Below, one piece after another: positions 63,908-64,000 of a stretch of 64,000 bases of DNA. Position 1 is the stretch's first letter; each line of letters opens with the position of its first letter. The translations under genes and the position numbers were made by a program. The notes beneath the pieces are model-generated. The model saw only the letters and a list, made by a program, of their open reading frames with translations, was not told the origin of the DNA and searched no databases. The stretch is from an uncultured Pseudomonadota bacterium (GTDB taxonomy: Bacteria > Pseudomonadota > Gammaproteobacteria > Steroidobacterales > Steroidobacteraceae), in assembly GCA_946479515.1 (NCBI GenBank), contig CAMLGF010000012.1, forward strand, positions 1 through 64,000, written 5' to 3'.

Positions 63908-64000
63908 GGGTGATGGCCGGTGAACGCCGTTTGAGTGCACCTTTAGGGAGCAAAGCGGGCCACTGGGCTACACTTCCGTCGTTCAACTTGGGGGGGTCGA

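Noticed and set aside
63760..63912. 6S RNA, tmRNA, RNase P or a riboswitch
   Set aside because: None of their conserved core sequences is present; kept only as an unassigned small RNA.
1..64000. CRISPR array, insertion sequence, tRNA or prophage
   Set aside because: No regularly spaced repeats, transposase, integrase, cloverleaf or phage genes were found on either strand.

Overview
GC-rich DNA, almost completely coding, from a Gram-negative bacterium. Lipoprotein signals, twin-arginine signals, M13, M48 and PhoD/PhoX enzymes, RecQ, HDOD and GGDEF proteins and a planctomycete-type cytochrome protein together suggest a soil or plant-associated gammaproteobacterium near the Steroidobacter/Xanthomonas group. 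That placement rests on gene content only. I see no rRNA, tRNA, CRISPR array, insertion sequence, integrase or phage gene, so this looks like ordinary chromosome.

1-16.2 kb is rich in polysaccharide use and secreted enzymes. It begins with the end of a sugar:cation symporter, then a GH43 glycosidase and a Tat-exported Gfo/Idh/MocA oxidoreductase. A dienelactone-hydrolase-like enzyme, an M13 zinc peptidase lipoprotein and a PhoD phosphatase follow. Next come an unknown secreted protein, a large lipoprotein with a c-type cytochrome motif, a GH30 xylanase-like lipoprotein with two FN3 domains, and a type-B carboxylesterase.

16.2-24.3 kb holds a small lipoprotein, an M48 peptidase, a nitrate-type ABC importer (binding protein, permease, fused double ATPase) and a PAS histidine kinase with no response regulator beside it.

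24.5-39.3 kb holds a GH5 cellulase with a ricin-type lectin domain, a repeat protein, a secreted putative hydrolase, a membrane-bound LytTR regulator, a PQQ dehydrogenase, a tandem retropepsin-like protein, an aldo/keto reductase coupled to an esterase, a PAS-GGDEF cyclase, a tiny EF-hand protein, a Tat-exported flavoprotein and a PhoX-family phosphatase ending in a clear terminator.

39.3-53.6 kb holds RecQ, a membrane GGDEF cyclase, an orphan galactofuranose-type binding lipoprotein with a palindrome upstream, an aldo/keto reductase, an SDR protein with a zinc-finger-like N-terminus, a beta-hydroxyacid dehydrogenase paired with an amidohydrolase, a CAP-domain protein, a three-gene operon of unknown envelope proteins, a small lipoprotein and a membrane TlpA-type thioredoxin.

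53.7-64 kb holds the least explained part: a 962-residue coiled-coil protein immediately followed by a two-HKD phospholipase D protein. Two related HDOD proteins then flank a divergent molybdenum hydroxylase pair, and a probable small RNA with its own terminator closes the window.
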